Assembly: GCF_014646515.1 (NCBI RefSeq)
Contig: NZ_BMNK01000011.1
Location: 1-64,000 of the forward strand
Direction: 5' to 3'
Length of the DNA: 64,000 nucleotides
Source: Nonomuraea glycinis
Lineage (GTDB): Bacteria; Actinomycetota; Actinomycetes; Streptosporangiales; Streptosporangiaceae
Of the stretch, positions 17,520 to 25,764 are shown in pieces. Below the pieces are notes generated by a model. That model was not told the DNA's origin, did not search any database, and saw nothing but the letters and a program-made list of their open reading frames with translations. Within the stretch, counting starts at the first letter, position 1; every line of letters begins with the position of its first letter. Made by a program: the position numbers and the translations under genes.

Positions 17520-18076
17520 GCCTGCACCACGACGCGGTGAGCGTGCTCACCGCGTGGGCCGCGCCGACGGCCGAGGAGGAGGCGCTGCGCGCGGAGTTCC
17601 TCGAGCATCTGGCGGCGCACGACGACGCGATGCTGCGCCAGTGCGTTCCCGGGCATCTGACGGCGACGACGGCGGTGCTGTCGCACGACGGCGCGCGAGT
17701 GCTGCTCACCCTGCACCCCAAGGCCGGCATGTGGCTGCCCATGGGCGGCCACTGTGAGCCGGGCGACCGCACGCTGACGGAGGTCGCGCTCCGCGAGGCC
17801 GTGGAGGAGTCGGGCATCGCGGACCTGGAGTTGCTGCCCGGCCCGCTGGCGCTGGACAAGCACCGGGTCTGGTGTCATCCGCCGGACAGCCGGCATTTCG
17901 ACGTCGAGTACGCCGCCGTGGCCCCTGCGGGGGCCGAAGCGGTCATCAGTGATGAATCGCTGGATCTGCGCTGGTTCCCGATCGACGGGATCCCCGAGCT
18001 CTCCGACGAGGCGACCCGCCGCCTGGCCGCACGCGGGCAGGCCGCTCTTACCTCGCGCTCACGCGCGTTTGGCTAG
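17516..18076 (+). CDS. NUDIX hydrolase
   Basis: A ~186-residue NUDIX-domain protein. The box reads GGHCEPGDRTLTEVALREA then VEESGI, keeping the REAVEESG core that binds Mg2+; Asp replaces the first Glu. Such enzymes hydrolyse nucleoside diphosphates linked to a variable moiety; the substrate is not inferable. The TTG at 17516 overlaps the preceding stop by four bases, the usual actinobacterial coupling. An in-frame GTG at 17537 is a second possibility. Codon use matches its neighbours. Confidence 0.8.
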   Translation: MSLHHDAVSVLTAWAAPTAEEEALRAEFLEHLAAHDDAMLRQCVPGHLTATTAVLSHDGARVLLTLHPKAGMWLPMGGHCEPGDRTLTEVALREAVEESGIADLELLPGPLALDKHRVWCHPPDSRHFDVEYAAVAPAGAEAVISDESLDLRWFPIDGIPELSDEATRRLAARGQAALTSRSRAFG

Positions 18077-18113
18077 AGTCCCCGGGAGATCGGATCGTTC
18101 CAAAGGGGGGCAT

Positions 18114-19115
18114 GTGGAGGTTTCGGCCGAAAGTCCCGTCGGCGGCACCATTGTCACTCCCGTTCGCCGCAAGCGCAGTGGGCGCGCCCGCGCCACGCTG
18201 ACCTGGCTGGCCGTGACGCCGTTCGCGGCCTGGGCCGTCGCCAGGCTGGCGGGGCTGGAGCGCGGGTCGATCTCGACCCAGCTCATGACCGCCACCCCGT
18301 ACGCCGCCGCGGGTTCGCTGATCCCCCTGCTCATCGCCGCGCTGGGGCGCAGGCGCGCCGCCACCGTGGTCGCCCTGCTCACCACCACCGCGCTCGGCTT
18401 CAGCGTGCTGCCCCGGGCGTTCGGCACGGCTGAGGCCACTCCGGGCAGTCCGCTCAGGGTGCTGAGCATCAACATGCTGTTCGGGCAGGCCGACACCCAG
18501 GCGATCATGAAGATGGTGTACGACCTCGACGCCGACGTGCTCAACACGCAGGAGCTGACTCCCGAGGCGGTCGAGCGGCTGGACCAGGCCGGCCTGCGTG
18601 AGCTGATGCCGCACCGCGTGGTCCAGGCCGAATGGTCCGCGGGCGGGAGCGGGTTGTTCTCCAGGCATCCACTCGACCCGATCGCCGGTGTGGCGGCGCG
18701 CTCCGGGAGCCACAACATGCCCGCGGCGCGGCTGACGCTGCCCGGCGCCCGGCCGATCGAGTTCATCGACGTCCATCCGTTCCCGCCGCTCGGCCGTCAG
18801 GTGACCGAGTGGAACGAGTCCCTGGAGTCCTTCCCCGGCGCCTCCGCCGAGACCGTGCGGATCCTGGCCGGCGACTTCAACGCCTCACTCGACCACGCGG
18901 CGATGCGCCGCCTGCTCGATCGCGGCTACAAGGACGCCGCCGCCCAGGTCGGCGCCGGGCTGATCCCCACCTGGCCGGCGAACAAGCGGATTCCGCCGAT
19001 CATCACCATCGACCATGTGCTGGTCGACCATCGGGTGGGGGTGAAGGCCGTCAGCGTGCACGACGTGCCCGGCACCGATCACCGGGCGGTGTTCGCGGAG
19101 CTCACCGTGCCGTGA
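18114..19115 (+). CDS. Membrane-anchored endonuclease/exonuclease/phosphatase-family protein
   Basis: A 333-residue protein with two or three N-terminal membrane helices (TWLAVTPFAAWAVARLAG; PYAAAGSLIPLLIAALG; TVVALLTTTALGFSVL) and an EEP catalytic domain. It has LSINMLFGQAD, the Glu in LNTQELT, HPFPP, GDFNAS and the terminal GTDHRAVFAEL with the catalytic Asp-His. The topology places the EEP domain outside the membrane, as in similar actinobacterial proteins. The substrate may be nucleic acid, phospholipid or sugar phosphate. The GTG at 18114 follows an AAGGGGGG site at 18102-18110. Confidence 0.85.
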   Translation: MEVSAESPVGGTIVTPVRRKRSGRARATLTWLAVTPFAAWAVARLAGLERGSISTQLMTATPYAAAGSLIPLLIAALGRRRAATVVALLTTTALGFSVLPRAFGTAEATPGSPLRVLSINMLFGQADTQAIMKMVYDLDADVLNTQELTPEAVERLDQAGLRELMPHRVVQAEWSAGGSGLFSRHPLDPIAGVAARSGSHNMPAARLTLPGARPIEFIDVHPFPPLGRQVTEWNESLESFPGASAETVRILAGDFNASLDHAAMRRLLDRGYKDAAAQVGAGLIPTWPANKRIPPIITIDHVLVDHRVGVKAVSVHDVPGTDHRAVFAELTVP

Positions 19116-19689
19116 GCAGGGCGCGCGTGTTGTCCCAGCCTTCGAGACCGGGGTCCAGGCGCTCGACGTCGTCCGGGGTGCGCAGGCGGTGCCAGCCCGG
19201 CGTGGTCGCCACCATCCGCGAGCCGGGAGCCTGCGCGCGCAGCGTCGCCACCAGGTCCGGGTCGTCCAGGTCCGGGTCCGCCCAAGCGGGTGCGGGCAGG
19301 CCGCAGGCCAGCGCGACGGCCCCGCCGCGCTCGGCCGGGCTGACCGTGATCTGCGCCCGGCCCAGCTCCCTGAACAGCTTGCCGACCAGCAGCGGCGGCA
19401 GGTCCGGCGCGTCGCCCGCGATCACCGCCGCCTGGTCGCCGCCGAGCCTGCCGAGGATGCTCCTGAGTGATTCGTCCTCGGCAATGGAGATCACCTCGGT
19501 GCCGGGCCAGACGATCTCGTCCAGGCCGGGGACGCTCGTCACCAGGACGGGGGTCACGAGCTCCAGGCCGGAGACCATCTCGTAGGTGTCCTCGGCCACC
19601 GCCTCCAGCCACGACCGTGCGTCGACGCCTCGGGGGGCGGACCTCGCCATGCTCTGCCGTACCAGGACCGCGACGACGCGCGTCAACAT
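19102..19689 (-). CDS. GT-A-fold nucleotidyltransferase/glycosyltransferase-like protein
   Basis: A ~195-residue protein. The pattern AAVIAGDAPDLPPLLVGKL followed later by GGAVALACGLP resembles the DxD-like and substrate segments of the TIGR04282/DUF2064 group and of CofC/MobA-type transferases. I therefore infer a GT-A fold; this is not a firm family call. The ATG at 19689 sits in ATGTTGA, overlapping the stop of the upstream metallopeptidase gene, and GGAGG almost abuts it. The end overlaps the convergent EEP gene by 14 bases. Confidence 0.55.
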   Translation of the reverse strand: MLTRVVAVLVRQSMARSAPRGVDARSWLEAVAEDTYEMVSGLELVTPVLVTSVPGLDEIVWPGTEVISIAEDESLRSILGRLGGDQAAVIAGDAPDLPPLLVGKLFRELGRAQITVSPAERGGAVALACGLPAPAWADPDLDDPDLVATLRAQAPGSRMVATTPGWHRLRTPDDVERLDPGLEGWDNTRALLTAR

Positions 19690-20198
19690 TCCTCCGGTGC
19701 CGTCTGCGCCGCGACGGAGAATCCTTCGAGGAACCCGCGCGCCCGCTCTGCCTTGGGATATTGTTCGACCAGCGCCCAGAAACGGGGGCCGTGGCTCGGC
19801 ACCAGCAGGTGCACGAGCTCGTGGATGATGACGTAGTTGATGACCCATTCGGGTAGGCCCTTGAGGCGGGTCGAGATCCTGATCGTGCCGCTCTCCGGAG
19901 TGCACGAGCCCCATCGATGCTGCTGGTTGTCAACCCAGCGGACGCTCACGGGGTCGGCTCTGCCGTCGAGATACTTCATCGACAGCTCCTTGGCCCGCTC
20001 GAGGAGCGCTTCGTCCGTCGGCCGCCGTCGGCGTTCCTTCGCAGCAAGCCGATCGAGCATCCGGCTCACCCACTCATCAGCGTCCTCGCCGCTCAGCCAG
20101 GCGGGCAGGAGCACAATCGTCTTGTCGCCGTCACGGTATGCGGAGACCGTGCGCCGGCGACGAGAACTACGTCGGACCTCGACTGTCTCGGGGGGCAC
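19683..20198 (-). CDS. YgjP-like M48-type metallopeptidase
   Basis: A 171-residue zinc metallopeptidase-like protein. The motif VIIHELVHLLVPSHGPRFW supplies HExxH and a downstream His. QQHRWGSCTPESGTIRIS is the other family signature (YgjP/WLM clan). Bacterial YgjP homologues have been described as UTP pyrophosphatases or predicted proteases, so the substrate is open. The GTG at 20198 is the only start giving normal length. Its stop overlaps the next gene's ATG, so the two are probably co-translated. Confidence 0.85.
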   Translation of the reverse strand: MPPETVEVRRSSRRRRTVSAYRDGDKTIVLLPAWLSGEDADEWVSRMLDRLAAKERRRRPTDEALLERAKELSMKYLDGRADPVSVRWVDNQQHRWGSCTPESGTIRISTRLKGLPEWVINYVIIHELVHLLVPSHGPRFWALVEQYPKAERARGFLEGFSVAAQTAPEEC

Positions 20199-20265
20199 AT
20201 ATGCACGTTAGCCGAGACTGGCGGAATTCCACAGAGGGTGGACGCTGTTTCTGCTGGTCAGATGA

Positions 20266-21048
20266 TTAAGACCCGGTGAATTTGGGAACACGACTTTCCC
20301 GATGCGCCGTCAGGCCCTCGATCATGTCGGCGGATGTCATGGTCACCGGCTGGGCCAGGGATTCCCATCTGAGCGCGGCTTCCAGGTGTTGATGATCCTC
20401 ATTGAGTGCCACTTTCGTGAGTTTGGTGGCAATGGGGGCGTTGCCGGCCACCGTTCTGGCGATAGCCATCACTTCCGACATAAGGTCATTTTTTGGGAAA
20501 GATCGATTTACTAGGGCTTTGTCGGCTGCTTCGGCGCCTGAGAGGGTACGGCCCGTCAGGAGCATCTCCCTCGCCAGGCCGGTGCCCGCCCGCCTCGGCA
20601 GCAGGTAGGTGGCGGCCATCCCCGGGTGCAGGCCGAGTGCCGTGAACGGTGCCAGCAGCTTGGCGTCGTCGGCGGCGTACACGAGGTCGCACGCCAGCGC
20701 CACGCACAGGCCCGCCCCCACGGCCGCGCCGTTCACCGCGGCGATCGTGGGAACCTCCAGCTCGGTGATGGAGAGCCAGGAACGGTAGAAGGCGAGCATC
20801 CTGTCGCGCAGCCGATCCACCGGCTCCACGCCCCGCTCCCCCAGCCACGACAGGTCCCCGCCGGCGCAGAAGGCGGTGCCGGCGCCGGTGACCACGACGC
20901 AACGGACGTCTCGGTCCCTGGCGAGGGCGGCCATGGTCCGTTGCCAGGCGTCGGTCATGCCGTCGGTCATGGCGTTGCGTACGTCGGGGCAGTTGAGGGT
21001 GACCAGGACGACGCCGTCGTCCTGGTGATCGACGAGAAGCTCGCTCAT
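20266..21048 (-). CDS. Enoyl-CoA hydratase/isomerase family protein
   Basis: A 260-residue crotonase-fold protein. It has NCPDVRNAMTDGM, the oxyanion-hole loop TAFCAGGDLSWLG, IAAVNGAAVGAGL and LGLHPGMAATYLLPR. One of the two crotonase catalytic Glu positions appears to be His-Pro (LHPGM), so strict hydratase activity is uncertain; isomerase or thioesterase-type chemistry is possible. The end (AHRESRVPKF) resembles the usual actinobacterial group. Divergent from the ThiF-like gene, with two DnaA boxes in between. Confidence 0.85.
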   Translation of the reverse strand: MSELLVDHQDDGVVLVTLNCPDVRNAMTDGMTDAWQRTMAALARDRDVRCVVVTGAGTAFCAGGDLSWLGERGVEPVDRLRDRMLAFYRSWLSITELEVPTIAAVNGAAVGAGLCVALACDLVYAADDAKLLAPFTALGLHPGMAATYLLPRRAGTGLAREMLLTGRTLSGAEAADKALVNRSFPKNDLMSEVMAIARTVAGNAPIATKLTKVALNEDHQHLEAALRWESLAQPVTMTSADMIEGLTAHRESRVPKFTGS

Positions 21049-21108
21049 GCGGGGAAGCGTAGCTTTGGAGCGGCCGTCTCCGGTGGGTGGTCCGTCTTCA
21101 TCGGGCGG

Positions 21109-21148
21109 TTATCCACAGGGTTTCTGTTGTTGGCGGAAGTTATCCACA
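21109..21148 (+). promoter_or_regulatory. Pair of perfect DnaA boxes
   Basis: TTATCCACA occurs at 21109-21117 and again at 21140-21148, same orientation, 31 bp apart (about three helical turns). The match extends to TTATCCACAGGG in both. They lie in the ~150-bp divergent intergenic region. They could titrate DnaA or let it regulate the flanking genes. Confidence 0.6.
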
Positions 21149-21200
21149 GGGCCGAGAAAAGAGTCTCGGGATCTTGGAGACTCGTGCGAATCTTCACGGC

Positions 21201-22613
21201 ATGAGGCCACGCGTGAAACCCGCCCTGCGGTGCGTCGACCGTGACGAGCACACCCTCCAGATCGGCCTGCACCCTCAGCGGGCGCTCATGCTGAACGGCC
21301 TGACCCGGCCGATCCGCCAGTGGTTCGACACTCTCGACGGCACCCGTGACCTCGCCCACGTCCTGCGCGAGGCCGTGGCGGCCGGACTGGACGAGCCCAG
21401 CGCCCGATCCCTGCTCGATCAGCTCATGCGACAGGGCGTGATTCACGACGCCGGCGCCCCGCCGTTGCCTCTCCCCTTGGCTGAGCTCGACCGCCTCAGG
21501 CCCGACCTGGACGCCCTGGATCTGGCTTCGTCCACCCCTGACGGCGGCCGGGCAACGATGCGCCGCAGGAGACAGGCGCAGGTGCGCGTCTACGGCGCCG
21601 GCCGGGTGGGCGCCCAGATCGTCGCCCTGCTGGCCGCTGCCGGCGTGGGCACGATCCGCGTGATCGATCCCGAACCGACCCGCCCGGAGGACCTCACGCC
21701 CGGCGGCCTGACCTGGTCCGAGCTCGGCCTCAGCCGCCAGGACGGCGCGGTGGCACTCGCCCGCAGAGCGACCAGCCCAATCCCACAAGAGCCCACCCAC
21801 AACCCCACCCCGAGTTCCCCGAGCTCTCCCTCTACCGCCAGCATCACCAACCGTCGAAGCCGCACCAAAGACGCCAAACCGGGCCGCGCACCCTCAACCG
21901 GCAGCGCTGCAGACCACCCGGGCCGGATCCCGGGTGCGAGACCCGGCCGCGCCCTTTCTGCCCCCAGCGGTGCGGACCATCCCGGCACCACCGTGGACGC
22001 CGACCTCGGCAAGCCACCTGCGGCGCGTGCAGACCGCGAGGGCACGAACACCAGACCCGGCCGCGCCCGCTCCGCCCTCAGCGGTGCGGAGCCCTGGGAT
22101 CCGACCGTGGACGCGAAAGCCGGTGGGCCTTACCTGGGCGACAGAACCCAGCGGCCCGACCTCGTGATCCTCGCTCCGGTGCGCCCGCTCGACCGAGTGC
22201 TCGCCAACGAGCTCCTCGACCTCGGCATCCCTCACCTTCTCGTGTCGGCCTTCGAGGGCCACGGTTGCGTGGGGCCGCTGGTCCTGCCTGGTCAGAGCGC
22301 ATGTCTGCATTGCCTAGACTTGGCTCGTCGCGACGGCGACCCCGCCTGGCCGATCGTCACCGCACGCCTCGGCGGCTTCCCTCCTGGCGAAATCGCCTGC
22401 GATGCGGTCCTCGCGAGCCTGGTGGCGGCAGCGGCGACCGGCCACGCACTCGCTCATCTCGAGGGCCGGGACGCGGTTGTGACCAACGGCACAAGGGATG
22501 TCTCCCCCGATGGGAACTGGGAACGACGATCGTGGGTCATGCATCCGCAATGTCGGTGTACACGAAACAACCCATATCCGCGCACAATGGTCATGTCAGC
22601 TACCTGTGATTGA
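21201..22613 (+). CDS. ThiF/E1-like protein (TOMM cyclodehydratase-like) with repeat-rich insertion
   Basis: A 470-residue protein of the ThiF/E1-like group often labelled TOMM leader-peptide-binding protein. The N-terminal ~100 residues resemble a small winged-helix domain. A Rossmann entry VYGAGRVGAQIVALLAAAGVG follows, then a ~120-residue low-complexity Pro/Gly/Arg/Ala insert with three imperfect repeats. The C-terminal half has CLHCLD and the terminal CRCTR, a likely Zn site. The canonical ATP-activating Arg and Asp residues are not obvious. No YcaO partner or precursor peptide is nearby, and the neighbours are housekeeping genes, so a RiPP role is doubtful. Confidence 0.7.
   Translation: MRPRVKPALRCVDRDEHTLQIGLHPQRALMLNGLTRPIRQWFDTLDGTRDLAHVLREAVAAGLDEPSARSLLDQLMRQGVIHDAGAPPLPLPLAELDRLRPDLDALDLASSTPDGGRATMRRRRQAQVRVYGAGRVGAQIVALLAAAGVGTIRVIDPEPTRPEDLTPGGLTWSELGLSRQDGAVALARRATSPIPQEPTHNPTPSSPSSPSTASITNRRSRTKDAKPGRAPSTGSAADHPGRIPGARPGRALSAPSGADHPGTTVDADLGKPPAARADREGTNTRPGRARSALSGAEPWDPTVDAKAGGPYLGDRTQRPDLVILAPVRPLDRVLANELLDLGIPHLLVSAFEGHGCVGPLVLPGQSACLHCLDLARRDGDPAWPIVTARLGGFPPGEIACDAVLASLVAAAATGHALAHLEGRDAVVTNGTRDVSPDGNWERRSWVMHPQCRCTRNNPYPRTMVMSATCD
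21870..22130 (+). repeat. Imperfect repeats encoding the insert of the ThiF-like protein
   Basis: Three degenerate units, beginning near 21877, 21938 and 22053, share the pattern CCCGGCCGCGCC...AGCGGTGCGGA and then CCGTGGACGC in two of them. They encode PGRA/PGRAL/PGRAR-S-SGA-type segments and lie between two halves of the Rossmann domain. Confidence 0.6.
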
Positions 22614-22676
22614 CATGTTCAGGTATCGACCACGAAGGGGGGAAGTGGCGTCCCGTCTGGGATTCCGCGCATCAGT

Positions 22677-24011
22677 GTGAGCGATCTTCCACGCCGAGCA
22701 GTCACGCGCTCCGCCAAGTTGGCCGCCCTTCCACTCGGTTTCGCCGGTCGCACCGCCATGGGGCTGGGTAAGCGCATCGGCGGCAAGTCCGCGGAGATCG
22801 TCGCGGAGGAGATCCAGCAGCGCACCGCCGAGCAGATCTTCAAGGTCCTCGGCGAGCTCAAGGGCGGGGCCATGAAGCTCGGCCAAGCCCTGTCCATCTT
22901 CGAGGCGGCCCTGCCGCAGGAGATCGTCGGCCCGTACCGCGCCACGCTCACCAAGCTTCAGGACGCCGCGCCGCCGCTGCCGGCCGCCACCGTCCACAAG
23001 GTGCTCAGCGAGCAGCTCGGCGACGACTGGCGCGACAACTTCGTCTCCTTCGACGACCAGCCGACCGCGGCCGCCTCCATCGGCCAGGTGCACAAGGCCG
23101 TGTGGCATGACGGCCGGCAGGTCGCGGTCAAGATCCAATACCCGGGAGCCGGTAAGGCTCTGCTGGGCGACTTCGCGCAGTTGGCCCGCCTGGGCAAGAT
23201 GTTCGGCGCGCTGCTTCCCGGTCTCGACATCAAGGCGGTGCTGGCCGAGTTGCGCGATCGGGTCGCCGAAGAGCTCGACTACCTGCGCGAGGCCGAGGCC
23301 CAGCACGCGTTCGCCCTGGAATTCCACAACGACCCCGACTTCCACGTTCCCGACGTGATCGCCGCCAACGAGATGATCCTGGTCAGCGAGTGGATGGACG
23401 GCACCCCGCTGTCCCGCGTCATCACCGACGGCACCAAGGAGGAGCGGGATCATGCCGGTCTGCTGTTCGTCCGGTTCCTGTTCTGCTCGCCGGCCCGCGT
23501 CGGCATGCTGCACGCCGACCCGCACCCGGGCAACTTCCGCATGCTGTCCAACGGCAAGCTCGGCATCCTCGACTTCGGCGCCGTCAACCGGATGCCCGGC
23601 GGCTACCCCCAGGTCTTCGGTCTCCTGACCCGCATCTTCAACCAGGGCGACATGGAAACCGTCGTCAACGGGCTGCGTGACGAGGGCTTCATCCGCCCCG
23701 GCATTGAGATCGACCCCGACGCCCTGCGCGCCTTCCTCGCCCCCTACGTCGAGCCGACAGCCGTCGAAGAGTTCACTTTCAGCCGCGAATGGCTTCGAGC
23801 CCAGGCAGCCAGCGTCACCGATCTCCGCCCCACCAACGTCGTGCGCCAGCTCAACCTGCCGGCCTCCTACGTCCTCATCCACCGCGTGCACGCCGCCGGA
23901 GTGGGTGTCCTATGCCAGCTCGGCACCACGGCCCGCTTCCGCGACGAGGCCATCCGCTGGGTCCCCGGCTTCCTGGAAGACCCCAACGACGAAGCCCTCG
24001 CCGTCCCCTGA
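22677..24011 (+). CDS. ABC1/AarF (UbiB-like) atypical kinase
   Basis: A 444-residue ABC1-family protein. It shows the signature KxGQ helix (GGAMKLGQALSIFEAALPQE), the Ala-rich nucleotide loop AAASIGQVHKA, VAVKIQYPG with the catalytic Lys, ADPHPGN and LDFGAVNR. Members are atypical kinase/ATPases supporting quinone or isoprenoid lipid metabolism at membranes. The GTG at 22677 is the first start in the frame, though no clear ribosome binding site precedes it. Degenerate tandem repeats begin at its stop codon. Corresponds to Rv3197 in the conserved order. Confidence 0.9.
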   Translation: MSDLPRRAVTRSAKLAALPLGFAGRTAMGLGKRIGGKSAEIVAEEIQQRTAEQIFKVLGELKGGAMKLGQALSIFEAALPQEIVGPYRATLTKLQDAAPPLPAATVHKVLSEQLGDDWRDNFVSFDDQPTAAASIGQVHKAVWHDGRQVAVKIQYPGAGKALLGDFAQLARLGKMFGALLPGLDIKAVLAELRDRVAEELDYLREAEAQHAFALEFHNDPDFHVPDVIAANEMILVSEWMDGTPLSRVITDGTKEERDHAGLLFVRFLFCSPARVGMLHADPHPGNFRMLSNGKLGILDFGAVNRMPGGYPQVFGLLTRIFNQGDMETVVNGLRDEGFIRPGIEIDPDALRAFLAPYVEPTAVEEFTFSREWLRAQAASVTDLRPTNVVRQLNLPASYVLIHRVHAAGVGVLCQLGTTARFRDEAIRWVPGFLEDPNDEALAVP

Positions 24012-24120
24012 GACACAACTTCCGCCATCCCTGAGACAAAGCTCCAGCCCTTCCCTCTGACGAAACCCGGGGCACTTCCCCTCTGACGAAACCCGGGCGC
24101 ACTTCCCTCGAACGCGCTTC
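24007..24120. repeat. Degenerate 23-27-bp tandem repeats starting at the aarF stop codon
   Basis: About four units with the theme CCCTGAGACA or CCTCTGACGAAACCCGGG begin at the stop codon of the ABC1 gene. The last two full units (near 24054 and 24080) are almost identical. No hairpin is needed to explain them; slippage at the 3' end is likely. Confidence 0.65.
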
Positions 24121-24189
24121 AAGCCCTCCAAACGTGTCTATGAGTCCTCCTCACCCGCAGGGGTGATCATGAGAGAAAGCCGTGGAGGG

Positions 24190-24786
24190 TCAGCACTTCC
24201 GCAGCGCGGCGCGGGTCTGCTCGGTGAACATGGGAGGGGCCGGCAATGGGTGGGCCGTGGCTGTGCGTAGGCCGTCCAGGGTCAGGGCGAGATGTCGTCG
24301 CCAGGCTCCTGGCACTACCTCGTGGGTGGCTCTGATGGTCGCCGCCACGCCCCAGAGCACGAAGGCCATGTCGGCGAGTGTGACGTCGGGCCGCAACTCC
24401 CCGGATCGCTGAGCGCGGTCGAGGATTTTCAGCATCAGACCGTACCCACGATCGCCGTCCACCGGCGCCGTCCGTGCGGCGAGGTCGTTGTAGCCGAGGT
24501 CGGCGGCCTGCAGTTCGCACACGCCGGTCAGGAACGCCACGAACCCATCCCAGGCGTCGTCCATCGCCAGTGCCCGCTCAGCCAGATCGGCGACGGTCGC
24601 CACTCGGTCCGCGAAGACCGCCTCCACCAGAGCGTCCCGGGTGGGGAACCGGTTGTAGAGCGTTCCGATGCTGACCCCGGCCGTGCGTGCGATCTCTTCG
24701 AGGGGCACGTCGAGCCCTCCATCCGCGAATAGTTGCCGGGCCGCCTGCAGGAGGCGCTCACGGTTCTGCACGGCGTCCTTGCGCAT
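24190..24786 (-). CDS. TetR/AcrR-family regulator
   Basis: A 198-residue TetR-type repressor with an N-terminal helix-turn-helix (LEEIARTAGVSIGTLYNRFPTRDALVEAVF) and a helical ligand domain. It is divergent from an SDR gene 54 bp away and probably controls it and itself through repeats in the shared spacer. The effector is unknown. Confidence 0.9.
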   Translation of the reverse strand: MRKDAVQNRERLLQAARQLFADGGLDVPLEEIARTAGVSIGTLYNRFPTRDALVEAVFADRVATVADLAERALAMDDAWDGFVAFLTGVCELQAADLGYNDLAARTAPVDGDRGYGLMLKILDRAQRSGELRPDVTLADMAFVLWGVAATIRATHEVVPGAWRRHLALTLDGLRTATAHPLPAPPMFTEQTRAALRKC

Positions 24787-24802
24787 GTCCGCAAGCTTAG
24801 TT

Positions 24803-24838
24803 AACTTGAGGCATCTTTCAACTTGAGGGGAGTCTCAA
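24803..24838. promoter_or_regulatory. Candidate TetR operator between the divergent genes
   Basis: AACTTGAGG occurs as a direct repeat at 24803-24811 and 24820-24828. The second copy also forms an inverted repeat, TTGAG (24823-24827) with CTCAA (24834-24838). The location between the TetR and SDR start codons makes it the likely operator. Confidence 0.5.
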
Positions 24839-24840
24839 CT

Positions 24841-25638
24841 ATGTCTCGCACCATCGTGGTCACCGGCGGCACGAACGGCCTCGGTATGGCCCTGGCCCGG
24901 CACTACGCCGAGCGCGGCGATCAGGTCGTGGCGGTGGGCAGCAGCGAGGAGGGCGGGCGGCGTCTGCGCGAGGTGGTCCCGATGGCGCAGTTCGTCCAGT
25001 CTGACCTCAGCTCCCTCCGCCAGACCCGTGACCTGGTGGAACGGCTGAGCGACGAGCACCCCGTGGTCGACGCGCTGGTGCTCGCCGCGTTCCGGTTCAA
25101 CCCGGTACGGGTGGAGACTGACGAGGGTATTGAACACACCTTCGCCCTCTATGTGCTCAACCGATGGCTCATGGCCGACGGGCTGCGCGGCTCGTTGGAG
25201 AGCGCTGCGGCGCCTGTGATCATCAACTTGTGCGGCGCTGGGCAGGGCGGCCGGATTCGCTGGGACGACCTTCAACTGAAGGACAGGTACCGAGCGATCG
25301 CCGCGACCATGCAGGGCGCCAAGGCCGGCGAACTGCTCGGGGCGGCTTACGCCTCTGAGCGCACGAAGTACGTGCTGTACAACCCGGTGTTCGTCGCGAC
25401 GGGGCTGCATGAGCCCTTCGGTCAGCCGCTGCGCGCTCTCGTCCGGATGGCATCGGTGGTCTTCGCCCAACCGGTGGCCAAGGCCGTGCCGCCGATCGCC
25501 GCGCTGATCGACCACCCGCCGGCCGAGGCTCTCACGGCCTGGAAGAAGGGCAAGATCATCGATCTGGCCGTGGACCGGAATGAGGCGCGGCGTTTCGAGG
25601 AAGCCATCCGCCCCATGGCCCAATCCGCCTCCTCATAG
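24841..25638 (+). CDS. Short-chain dehydrogenase/reductase (SDR) family protein
   Basis: A 265-residue classical-type SDR. The nucleotide-binding motif VTGGTNGLGMALA is at the N-terminus, with DALVLAAFRF in the NNAG position, an unusual form. An active-site Tyr-Lys arrangement is not clear (MQGAKAGELLGAAY may replace it). The ATG at 24841 is preceded by GGGGAG. It probably reduces or oxidises a small carbonyl compound under control of the divergent TetR protein. Short tandem repeats follow its stop. Confidence 0.8.
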   Translation: MSRTIVVTGGTNGLGMALARHYAERGDQVVAVGSSEEGGRRLREVVPMAQFVQSDLSSLRQTRDLVERLSDEHPVVDALVLAAFRFNPVRVETDEGIEHTFALYVLNRWLMADGLRGSLESAAAPVIINLCGAGQGGRIRWDDLQLKDRYRAIAATMQGAKAGELLGAAYASERTKYVLYNPVFVATGLHEPFGQPLRALVRMASVVFAQPVAKAVPPIAALIDHPPAEALTAWKKGKIIDLAVDRNEARRFEEAIRPMAQSASS

Positions 25639-25641
25639 CGT

Positions 25642-25726
25642 TCCTGACCCAGCTCGCCTTCCCATAAAGCTCCTGACCCAGCTCGCCCTCCTTAGAGCTC
25701 CTGGCCCAGCTCGCCTCCCATAAAGC
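25642..25726. repeat. 28-29-bp tandem repeat x 3 after the SDR stop
   Basis: Three imperfect units start TCCTGACCCAGCTCGCC or TCCTGGCCCAGCTCGCC at 25642, 25671 and 25699, with a partial fourth. They begin four bases after the SDR stop codon and fill most of the space before the convergent VOC gene. Confidence 0.75.
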
Positions 25727-25764
25727 TCTGGCTCAGTCCGCCGTGGAAGTTCTGAAGAGGGGAT

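Noticed and set aside
21109..21148. Chromosomal origin of replication
   Set aside because: Only two DnaA boxes, no AT-rich unwinding region, and no dnaA, dnaN or gyrase genes nearby.
21201..22613. RiPP (thiazole/oxazole peptide) biosynthetic cluster
   Set aside because: Only the ThiF-like protein is present; there is no YcaO, dehydrogenase, precursor peptide or transporter, and the neighbours are conserved housekeeping genes.
22498..22680. Short frame that could act as a leader peptide for the ABC1 kinase gene
   Set aside because: It overlaps the end of the ThiF-like gene and its internal GTG abuts the purine-rich site, leaving no usable spacing; nothing else supports translation.
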